Source: Clostridiales bacterium (GTDB lineage: Bacteria > Bacillota > Clostridia > Oscillospirales > JAAYOS01). Taken from it: 7,163 nt of DNA. The stretch covers positions 1 to 7,163 of the forward strand of contig JAAYMG010000350.1 of the NCBI GenBank assembly GCA_012521525.1, given 5' to 3'. This document shows positions 1 to 5,540 of this stretch, piece by piece. Made by a program: the position numbers and the translations under genes. Under the pieces are notes generated by a model. That model worked only from the letters and a program-made list of their open reading frames with translations. It was not told the DNA's origin and ran no database searches. Within the stretch, counting starts at the first letter, position 1. Every line of letters starts with the position of its first letter.

Positions 1-77
1 ATTGTGTAACCAAGGGCTATCAATGCGTATATGCTCCCCAATGACAACCCGTTAATTACCTGTTGAAGTAGATTCAC
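1..77 (-). CDS. livH: LivH-type branched-chain amino-acid ABC transporter permease (5' fragment)
   Basis: Only the first 25 codons and two further bases lie in the window; the gene continues past position 1. It starts with GTG at 77-75, and an AGGAGG ribosome binding site lies 8 bases upstream (about 85-91). The reading begins MNLLQQVINGLSLGS and continues IYALIALGYT. This is the typical N-terminus of LivH permeases: a short polar lead, then the first membrane helix with the family's NGLxLGSxYALxALGxT pattern. LivH is one of two integral membrane subunits of the high-affinity branched-chain amino-acid importer. It lies directly downstream of livK in the same direction, as in many liv operons. 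The separation of about 100 bases contains a hairpin, so the two are probably co-transcribed with reduced read-through. The family call rests on few residues but the match is distinctive. Confidence 0.85.
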   Translation of the reverse strand, partial: MNLLQQVINGLSLGSIYALIALGYT

Positions 78-120
78 CGGTGTTTCCTCCTGTCCACGCT
101 AAGCAATAATCTTATGACAA

Positions 121-146
121 ACAAGGGCGATAGGCATCGCCCTTGT
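121..146 (-). terminator. Hairpin between livK and livH, probable attenuator or mRNA-stabilising stem
   Basis: A perfect 11-bp inverted repeat (ACAAGGGCGAT at 121-131, ATCGCCCTTGT at 136-146) encloses a 4-base loop. On the transcribed minus strand it is followed by TTTGTCATAAG, which is only a weak U tract. A full stop is therefore unlikely. A partial terminator, or a 3' stem protecting the livK message, would explain how the binding protein is made in excess over the permease. That excess is the usual stoichiometry for such systems, but the effect here is inferred. Confidence 0.65.
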
Positions 147-179
147 ATATCACATCATAATTCAGACTCAAAACTTATA

Positions 180-1325
180 TCAGTTGGACTTCTCGGCGCT
201 TGCCTGTACGCCGTTCTGCAGACCGATAACGACGATCGATTTGATCGCGTTGTGGTTTGCGTCAATGGTGATGGTACCTGTAACACCCTCAAAGTTCGTC
301 GTTTTTTCAAGCGCTTCCCTCAAAGACTCGCGGTCAAGCTTCTCTGCGCGTTTCAGACCGTCGATCAGGAACATCGCGGCGTCATATCCGAGAGCGTTGA
401 AGGCATCGGGCTCTTTCCCGTACTTCTTCTTGAAGCTTTCGATGAACTTCAGGACCTTCGGGTCGTTGTCAAGTGAAGAATAGTGGTTTGTAAAGTATAC
501 ATCGTTCAGTGCGTCAGCTCCAGCAAGATCAACAAGGGACGGGGAATCGAATCCGTCCGCACCGAGTATCGGCGCATCGATGCCAAGAGCTCTTGCCTGT
601 TTTATTATGAGTCCGGCTTCCTCATAGTATCCGGGTATGTAGATCACATCGAAATCAAGAGCATTGATCTTTGTCAGGATCGCGTTGAAGTCTGTTTCCT
701 TGGCGACATAAGCCTCTTCACCGACGATGGCTCCGCCCTTCTCGGTAAACTTCTCGGTGAAGTTCTTGGCCAATCCCTTTGCGTAGTCGTTGGATGTGTC
801 AGTGATCAGAACTGCTTTCTTCGCTCCGAGCTTGTTGAACGCGAAATCAGCCATTGCAGCGCCCTGATATGAGTCCGCGAAGCAAACCCTGAACGCATAC
901 TTCTTGACGTTGCCGTCTGCATCGACAGTTACATCGTCGGCAGTAGCGGAACCGCTCAGGACCGGGATCCTTTCCTTTTCGGCAACAGCTATCTCGGACT
1001 TGAATGCGCCGGAAGTGGCAGGACCAAGTATCGCCAGGACCTTATCCTGGGATATCAGCCTGTTGGCGATTATGACCGCTTCGGAAGGCTCGGATTTGTT
1101 GTCATATTCGACTGCTACTATCTTCTTTCCGTTAATGCCTCCCGCAGCATTGACTTCTTCGATAGCGAGCTTGATGCCGTCTACGGAGCTCTGGCCGTAT
1201 GACGCAACGCCTCCGCTAAGCTCATAGTTTATTCCTATCTTTATCTCATTGGAATCGGCTTTTGAGCAACCCGCCGCAATGGAGATAAGCATAACAAGTG
1301 TCAGCAGAAGTACTAATTTTTTCAT
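180..1325 (-). CDS. livK: Branched-chain amino-acid ABC transporter substrate-binding lipoprotein
   Basis: This is a 381-residue extracytoplasmic binding protein of the Peripla_BP_6 (Leu/Ile/Val-binding) family. Residues 1-19 are a lipoprotein signal (MKK, hydrophobic stretch), and the lipobox IAAGC makes Cys20 the acylated first residue of the mature protein. The fold begins at about residue 28 (IKIGINYELSGG). It carries family landmarks LGPATSGA (about 99-106), a SGSAT segment in the hinge-proximal ligand region, FADSYQGAAMADFA, and a late ALGYDAAMFLIDGL helix. Length is normal. ATG at 1325 is preceded by GAGGTGG at good spacing, and a strong promoter lies 30-60 bases upstream. livH follows downstream, supporting amino-acid import. 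Ligand specificity cannot be fixed: the family also includes binders of other amino acids, amides and urea. No frameshift or truncation is seen. Confidence 0.93.
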   Translation of the reverse strand: MKKLVLLLTLVMLISIAAGCSKADSNEIKIGINYELSGGVASYGQSSVDGIKLAIEEVNAAGGINGKKIVAVEYDNKSEPSEAVIIANRLISQDKVLAILGPATSGAFKSEIAVAEKERIPVLSGSATADDVTVDADGNVKKYAFRVCFADSYQGAAMADFAFNKLGAKKAVLITDTSNDYAKGLAKNFTEKFTEKGGAIVGEEAYVAKETDFNAILTKINALDFDVIYIPGYYEEAGLIIKQARALGIDAPILGADGFDSPSLVDLAGADALNDVYFTNHYSSLDNDPKVLKFIESFKKKYGKEPDAFNALGYDAAMFLIDGLKRAEKLDRESLREALEKTTNFEGVTGTITIDANHNAIKSIVVIGLQNGVQASAEKSN

Positions 1326-1356
1326 AGCTCCACCTCAATTCTGTTAATTGTTAATG

Positions 1357-1385
1357 ATTGTATCCTGTACCCCACGATTTGTCAA
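1357..1385 (-). promoter_or_regulatory. Sigma-A type promoter of livK
   Basis: On the minus strand a perfect -35 TTGACA (1385-1380) is followed, after exactly 17 bases, by TACAAT (1362-1357), a 5/6 match to the -10 consensus. Transcription would start near 1350, giving a leader of about 25 bases that includes the GAGGTGG ribosome binding site. This is the strongest promoter visible in the window and suits an abundantly made binding protein. Confidence 0.85.
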
Positions 1386-1429
1386 GATAGCAATTTAGCG
1401 CAATAGATACAAAATTGAATTGTAACGCT

Positions 1430-1469
1430 TGTCAATGTTTTGTATGTTTAATTAGTTTCCCATACAAAA
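1430..1469 (-). promoter_or_regulatory. Upstream TTGACA and 9-bp inverted repeat before livK (possible operator or second promoter)
   Basis: A second TTGACA (minus strand, 1435-1430) lies exactly 50 bases upstream of the livK -35. Seventeen bases downstream of it is only a poor -10 (TTGTAT). Just beyond lies a perfect 9-bp inverted repeat, TTTTGTATG at 1438-1446 and CATACAAAA at 1461-1469, with a 14-base AT-rich spacer. The word TTTTGTAT occurs once more on the minus strand at 1413-1406. This could be a regulator site, a decayed promoter or simply an AT-rich hairpin. No known operator is recognised. Confidence 0.35.
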
Positions 1470-1491
1470 AAAATGAACAGCCGGTTGTTGG

Positions 1492-1525
1492 AAAAAAGCG
1501 GAAGGGCAAAGTGGATGACTTTGCC
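1492..1525 (-). terminator. Second candidate terminator upstream of livK
   Basis: GGCAAAGT (1505-1512) and ACTTTGCC (1518-1525) form a perfect 8-bp stem with a 5-base loop. On the minus strand the stem is followed by CTTCCGC and then TTTTTT (1497-1492). The 7-base gap before the U tract makes it weaker than a canonical terminator. It would act as a backup stop for the operon ending at 1856. Another T8 tract follows at 1473-1466. Confidence 0.45.
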
Positions 1526-1604
1526 GATCTAAGTCGACACCCAGAGGGGCATCGGAAAATTTTAATTTTGGGTGGACAGATAATCGGGATGTGAGGATAT
1601 CACT

Positions 1605-1629
1605 GGACTCGGGGGCAGATTCCTTGTCC
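1605..1629 (+). repeat. REP-like palindromic element, GGACA/TGTCC family, forward copy
   Basis: This 25-base unit matches the copy at 1675-1699, read on the opposite strand, at 21 of 25 positions without gaps. The differences are at unit positions 5, 6, 11 and 17. Both units have the form GGAC..GGGG..AGAT.CCTTGTCC. The forward copy has lost some self-complementarity through those changes, but it also takes part in a larger hairpin, GGGGCA (1612-1617) with TGCCCC (1640-1645). It lies outside any gene. Confidence 0.7.
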
Positions 1630-1662
1630 TGCCAGGATATGCCCCAGCCTGTCATGCATCGC

Positions 1663-1699
1663 AGAAAAGAAAATGGACAAGGGATCTGTCCCCCTGTCC
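1663..1699 (-). terminator. Intrinsic terminator of the ABC operon formed by a REP-like palindrome
   Basis: On the minus strand GGACAGGGG (1699-1691), a 7-base loop GACAGAT and CCCTTGTCC (1683-1675) form a 9-bp stem with one G-U wobble. It is followed directly by the U-rich run ATTTTCTTTTCT (1674-1663). This is the layout of a Rho-independent terminator. On the plus strand the wobble becomes an A-C mismatch and there is no T tract, so the polarity favours the minus-strand operon, whose last gene stops at 1856. The stem is also the reverse copy of the repeat at 1605-1629. Confidence 0.65.
1675..1699 (-). repeat. REP-like palindromic element, GGACA/TGTCC family, reverse copy
   Basis: This 25-base palindromic unit (GGACAGGGG, 7-base loop, CCCTTGTCC on the minus strand) is the inverted partner of 1605-1629, separated from it by 45 bases. 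Its GGGGACAGAT core resembles the GGGGACGGTT core of the six units at 6732-7056, suggesting two related families. The 16-bp tandem array begins one base after it. Confidence 0.75.
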
Positions 1700-1700
1700 A

Positions 1701-1852
1701 CTGTGCTTCGTTTCCGCTGTGCTCCGTTTCGACTGTGCTTCGTTCCCACTGTACTCCGTTTCCAATGTGCTTCGTTTCCGCTGTACTTCGTGTCCACTGT
1801 ACTCCGTTTTCAATGTTCTCTTTGTCCGCTGTACTCTGTGTCCGCTGATTGC
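1701..1852. repeat. 16-bp tandem repeat array, about 9.5 copies
   Basis: Nine consecutive 16-base units start at 1701, 1717, 1733, 1749, 1765, 1781, 1797, 1813 and 1829; the tenth (1845) decays after CTG. The plus-strand consensus is CTGTRCTYCGTTTCCR. Most units differ from it at one to three positions, and units 8 and 9 are the most diverged. The period is not a multiple of three, and open frames across it on either strand are low-complexity by-products. The array starts 4 bases past the stop codon of the DUF4340 gene, so it forms the 3' untranslated region of the operon. On the minus strand the unit YGGAAACGRAGYACAG resembles the start of the adjacent palindrome (TGGACAGGGGGACAG), so the array may have grown from that edge. 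Confidence 0.9.
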
Positions 1853-1855
1853 TTT

Positions 1856-3250
1856 TTATTCTGAAAGTACGGCAAATGCTTCCTTGAGTTCGAACACGTC
1901 GTCGTTTCCTACCAGCAGGCGCGCCTGCCCGTCGAACTCGACAAGATAGCTCTGGCTGTTGAACCTGTAAAGCGAAAGCGTCATGGTGTGGAAGAACTCC
2001 GTGTTGCGGTTGAACACTATTTTGACTTCAGGATCCTTGAAAGGAGCGGGTTTGTCGGTCTCTCCGTCAGATGTCAGACCGGTGATCGCGTCAAGGAATT
2101 TCTTGACTGCGGTGCTGTCTCCCTGGCGTCCGTCAATTATATAACTTACTTCTTTCACTCCGGATCCGCTTTCACCGTCCACGCTGTTGCCGCGTTCAAA
2201 ATAGATCATAAGTGTTTCTCCGTCAACCTCGACTTCCATCGAGTCGACTGTCTCCCACTCCATCAGGCAAACGTCGTCGGGGCGAAGAGAATCAAAGTCG
2301 ACCTCCAGAAGGTCATCGACATCACTTGCCGATACTGTATACACTATCCCCGAATCTCCGGCCATAGCGTAGCAGTTGTCGTCAACATAATCCCCGAACA
2401 TCAGCTTGAAGTCCCCGTTTGAGAACTTGACGCTGACAACGGCGCGGGGGCTGTCAAGCCCATAGTCGGCAAGCTCGTCACCAGTCGCAAAATAATCGAC
2501 GCAGCTTACCCACTTAATGCCTGAAATATCCCTTTGAAGATTTCTTACCTTGTCAGACCCTACAGGAGAATATACCGTATTCCCTTCAACGGCAAACTCA
2601 TAGAACCATTTGTACGCATTCGTATAAGTAATACCTTCATGCTTGTCTTTGTACACGATCTTCTTCAGGCCTTCGGGAGTTTCTATCGAAATCTCCTTTG
2701 CTGTCGTCAGGTCAGGGATGCTTTGTCTTACGACCATGTCCAGCAGTGTTTTGCTGTAAGCAGTGTATAAGCCGGAATTCACCATGTAGACTTTATCACC
2801 CTGGCCTGTATACAGGTAGTACTCTCCGGTCACTTCATTTTTACTGCCGATAAAATAAGTATACTCAGTACCGCCGGAAGTAACGGTAATTATGCATTGC
2901 GGCTCCTCAAGGCCATATTCGGACAGCGAACCGGCCTGATCGATCGAACGCGATGCCTTGATATCGGAAATAGCAGACAACATAGTCTGGACCTTGCTCA
3001 GGTCAAGCGGGAATGCACCGTCCTCGGCGTATTTCCAGCGATTGTTCTCTTTTACAAGCCTGATCCTCTCGCCTTTATATTCCCATTCGAGCCTCTCTAC
3101 CGCATTCGAATCATGGGATGCTACGGAAATCTCCTTATTGCTGGCGCCCGCATTATCCTGTCCGGAAGAAAGCCTTGAAATCAGTGAATATCCGATCGCC
3201 ACCGCGGCAAGTACCGCGATGAGGATCAGCATTCGCGTCATTCGCTTCAT
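1856..3250 (-). CDS. DUF4340 domain-containing membrane-anchored protein
   Basis: The product is 464 residues from the preferred ATG at 3250, which overlaps the upstream TAA by one base (TAATG) and has GGAGGA 10 bases before it. An upstream in-frame start at 3274 would place its first codons over that ribosome binding site. Residues 7-26 form one N-terminal membrane anchor, followed by a Ser/Asn-rich linker and a large, probably extracytoplasmic region. That region carries DUF4340 repeats: an EYGLEEP motif at 111-117 with a FIGS strand near 133, and a second module with DYGLDSP at 262-268 and FGDY near 285. A third related stretch without the YGL motif fills about 335-464. DUF4340 proteins commonly sit behind GldG-like proteins and an ABC-2 transporter, as here. 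The biochemical role is unknown; an accessory function for the transporter is inferred from position. Confidence 0.85.
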   Translation of the reverse strand: MKRMTRMLILIAVLAAVAIGYSLISRLSSGQDNAGASNKEISVASHDSNAVERLEWEYKGERIRLVKENNRWKYAEDGAFPLDLSKVQTMLSAISDIKASRSIDQAGSLSEYGLEEPQCIITVTSGGTEYTYFIGSKNEVTGEYYLYTGQGDKVYMVNSGLYTAYSKTLLDMVVRQSIPDLTTAKEISIETPEGLKKIVYKDKHEGITYTNAYKWFYEFAVEGNTVYSPVGSDKVRNLQRDISGIKWVSCVDYFATGDELADYGLDSPRAVVSVKFSNGDFKLMFGDYVDDNCYAMAGDSGIVYTVSASDVDDLLEVDFDSLRPDDVCLMEWETVDSMEVEVDGETLMIYFERGNSVDGESGSGVKEVSYIIDGRQGDSTAVKKFLDAITGLTSDGETDKPAPFKDPEVKIVFNRNTEFFHTMTLSLYRFNSQSYLVEFDGQARLLVGNDDVFELKEAFAVLSE

Positions 3251-4677
3251 TACCTGCGTCTCCTCCTTACCCATACGGTGATCCCGGCTATAAGGAAGAC
3301 AGCCGGCACGATCCCGACGATAAGTATGCTCCAGCGTGTCGCAGCGGATGCCGGAACCATGAGTGTTTCGTTCCTGATTGTCTTCGGATGGATCGAGATC
3401 TTTTCTTCCCTCTCACACATCCAGTTCAGCGAGTTCAGGAACAGGTCATAGTTTCCGCCGGATACCATATCGTTTATTGACGGCTCCAGCAAGCTGGACG
3501 AAGTATACCACACGATTTTCGACTCTGTTTCATCGGACTTATCTGTTATTGCGACACCCAGGCTGAACGGTCCTTCGATGTCCCCTTCTTCCTTTTCAGT
3601 CGTGGTCATGTTCATGCTGTCGACCTTTGAATATGCGCTGTCTGACGTGGTGAGCAGCTTAGCCACACTCACCGTATCACGCTTATCGTCCAGTTCTTTT
3701 ATTCCCGCGGCAACAGGCATAAGCACATAATAACCGCCATCAAGCAAAGGATCGGTTATAACGTGTGTATTGATCTTGGGCAGCAGATAGTGTGTGTACA
3801 TGCTAAGGCAATACTTTGGGTCGCCTTCGAGAACGATGCCTTCCGCCAGTCCGACACCGTAGTCTTTCATAAGGGCGTAAAGATTTGGCATGTCTTTGCC
3901 CGTTACATCGGTAATGAGCAGCAGGTTCCCGCCGTTGCTCAGGTAAGCTTTTATCTTATCTATCTCGCCCTGAGGTATATCGGATGCAGGGCCGTTTATT
4001 ATCAGGCAGTCGGCATCCTCCGGAACTGCCTCAACGGTAAGCAGATTGAGCGATTCCGTGTCTATGTTGTCTTTCGCTATTACATTGCCCAGTGTCGTGT
4101 TAAGTTCCTTTTCGCCGTGGCCGGTCAGCAAATACGCCTTTGGCAGATTGTCGCTTGTAACATAGTCTATGGCGCTTGTGACACAGCTCTCGCCGTAGAA
4201 ATCGATCGTTCTCTCATAAGTGGTGTAATCTATTTGCGGCACATAAATTTCATAATAACTGATGTACTGGCTTCTGTCACCGCTGACAACGATCACACTG
4301 TTTTCATATACGGTCGAGGTCGTATACTGCTGTACAAAAGAGGGATATACTACCGGGTCTTTCAATATGACTTTGACCCTGTCATTGATCGCCTCGTACC
4401 TTCTCAGCATGTTCAGCAGCGTTTTGTCTTCATTGCCCGTCTGTGCAAGGAGATATATCTCAACGTCCTTGTCGAGGTTCCCCACGATCTTCTCCGTCTG
4501 CTCGGAGATGGAATAAAGCTGGTTTGTCGTCATATCAAGTTTTGTGTATGTGGCCGGGAGTTTGTCAGTTATCATGATCACTCCCGCTGCAATTGCGATA
4601 ACTATGAAAGACGATACTGCACTGTACATCCCGATGCGGAATGCGCGGCTCTTAAAAAACGACTTTATGGCTCCCAT
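3250..4677 (-). CDS. GldG-family ABC transporter auxiliary protein
   Basis: The product is 475 residues from ATG at 4677, which overlaps the permease stop in TGATG. GGAGG sits 8 bases upstream; the alternative GTG at 4686 overlaps that site and is less likely. A positively charged lead precedes membrane helix 1 (about 15-36). Then comes the family hallmark YTKLDMTTNQLYSISEQT (44-61) and NLDKDVEIYLL, typical of GldG / ABC_transp_aux proteins. The central region, outside the membrane, has the LLTGHGEKEL segment and a GGNLLLITD strand. A second helix (about 449-469) is followed by a run of arginines at the C-terminus, giving two anchors around a large soluble domain. GldG is a gliding-motility transporter subunit in Bacteroidota; clostridial homologues have no settled function, so no gliding is implied. 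It is coupled to genes on both sides. Confidence 0.88.
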   Translation of the reverse strand: MGAIKSFFKSRAFRIGMYSAVSSFIVIAIAAGVIMITDKLPATYTKLDMTTNQLYSISEQTEKIVGNLDKDVEIYLLAQTGNEDKTLLNMLRRYEAINDRVKVILKDPVVYPSFVQQYTTSTVYENSVIVVSGDRSQYISYYEIYVPQIDYTTYERTIDFYGESCVTSAIDYVTSDNLPKAYLLTGHGEKELNTTLGNVIAKDNIDTESLNLLTVEAVPEDADCLIINGPASDIPQGEIDKIKAYLSNGGNLLLITDVTGKDMPNLYALMKDYGVGLAEGIVLEGDPKYCLSMYTHYLLPKINTHVITDPLLDGGYYVLMPVAAGIKELDDKRDTVSVAKLLTTSDSAYSKVDSMNMTTTEKEEGDIEGPFSLGVAITDKSDETESKIVWYTSSSLLEPSINDMVSGGNYDLFLNSLNWMCEREEKISIHPKTIRNETLMVPASAATRWSILIVGIVPAVFLIAGITVWVRRRRR

Positions 4678-5540
4678 CAGTTCCACCTCCGCTTTTCAAG
4701 CGACTGGATGGTCAGAAACACAAACACGAGGCTTACCATCACGAAATATACTACCGAAGTGATGTCAAATACCCCGTTTATGAAGCTGTAAAAGCGGTCG
4801 AACATCGAAATCCCCTTCATAACGGTGGGGAAAAGGCCCTCGAAGGAACTGCGGGACGATATGAACATTACGATCAAGCCGATCTCGCATACGAGCCCGA
4901 ATATGACGGCAAAGATACCGCTCTTGACCAGCAGTCTTATTATTATGGACAACACCACCACTAAAACCGCCATCGCAATAAAGGACGACATCGATGAAGC
5001 GGAAACCAGATTTGCAAGCTGGGAAATGAAGAAGTTGATAAGCATCGCAATAAAGCTCAGGACTGCAGCGACTACCTGGCTTTCGGTCACCGACGACAGG
5101 AACATGCCCACCGAGATAAGTGAGGCTCCCAGCAAGAAAAACGCAAAGATCGATCCGTAAGCGCTGAGTAGATTGACTTTACCGTAACTGCTAAGGATCA
5201 ATGGATAGAAACATATTATGGCTACCGGTACTGCCAATACTATCAACGCTGCAAAGTACTTTCCCAGAACGACCCTGGTCATTCCCATCGGCAGAGAATA
5301 CAGGAGCTGGTCTGTTTTCTGCCTTTTCTCCTCGGCTATCATTCGCATCGTGATGATCGGAATGGCCAGGATGTATACGAAACTCATCTGACCCAGGGAA
5401 AATTCGAAGTTGGACACATAGCCCTTAAGATTTATGGCCATGGTGTAGATCCCGACAAAAAGCAGGATAAATGCGGCAAATACATATCCGATCGCACTGT
5501 TATAGTACGACCTGAGCTCCCTTCCGATTATGGCCCTCAC
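4677..5540 (-). CDS. ABC-2 type transporter permease (GldF-like)
   Basis: This 287-residue integral membrane protein starts with GTG at 5540, overlapping the ATPase stop by four bases (GTGA), with a GGGGGAG ribosome binding site upstream. Hydrophobic segments lie at about 17-36, 52-68, 96-117, 128-150, 155-177, 185-205, 208-228 and 262-281; around six are likely true helices. The cytoplasmic coupling-helix motif MRMIAEEKRQKTDQLLYSLP (65-84) is characteristic of ABC-2 permeases of the GldF/NosY group. The C-terminal FDRFYSFINGVFDITSVVYF segment and terminal EKRRW are also family features. It would form the membrane channel with the upstream ATPase, probably as a dimer, and is normally linked to export or envelope processes. 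The substrate is unknown. It is intact and of normal length. Confidence 0.9.
   Translation of the reverse strand: MRAIIGRELRSYYNSAIGYVFAAFILLFVGIYTMAINLKGYVSNFEFSLGQMSFVYILAIPIITMRMIAEEKRQKTDQLLYSLPMGMTRVVLGKYFAALIVLAVPVAIICFYPLILSSYGKVNLLSAYGSIFAFFLLGASLISVGMFLSSVTESQVVAAVLSFIAMLINFFISQLANLVSASSMSSFIAMAVLVVVLSIIIRLLVKSGIFAVIFGLVCEIGLIVMFISSRSSFEGLFPTVMKGISMFDRFYSFINGVFDITSVVYFVMVSLVFVFLTIQSLEKRRWN

Noticed and set aside
114..476. Plus-strand open frame of 120 residues
   Set aside because: It lies antisense to livK, begins in the intergenic hairpin, has no ribosome binding site and encodes no recognisable protein.
1476..1570. Riboswitch (c-di-GMP type considered because of the GGCAAAG string and nested stems)
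   Set aside because: The conserved core segments and three-way junction expected for that class are not present, and the stem is better explained as a terminator.
1452..1655. Minus-strand 67-residue frame in the livK upstream region
   Set aside because: It runs through hairpins and the palindromic repeat, has no ribosome binding site and resembles no family.
1701..1852. CRISPR array
   Set aside because: The units abut with no spacers, so this is a plain tandem repeat.
1591..1949. Several frames across the 16-bp array giving Cys/Leu/Phe-rich or Lys/Gly/Asn-rich peptides
   Set aside because: The 16-base period puts successive units in all three frames and the peptides are by-products of the repeat; no start signal is seen.
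3763..4791. Plus-strand open frame of 342 residues
   Set aside because: It is entirely antisense to the GldG-like gene and the end of the permease gene, both of which have clear family matches and coupled starts. The composition is that of a shadow frame.
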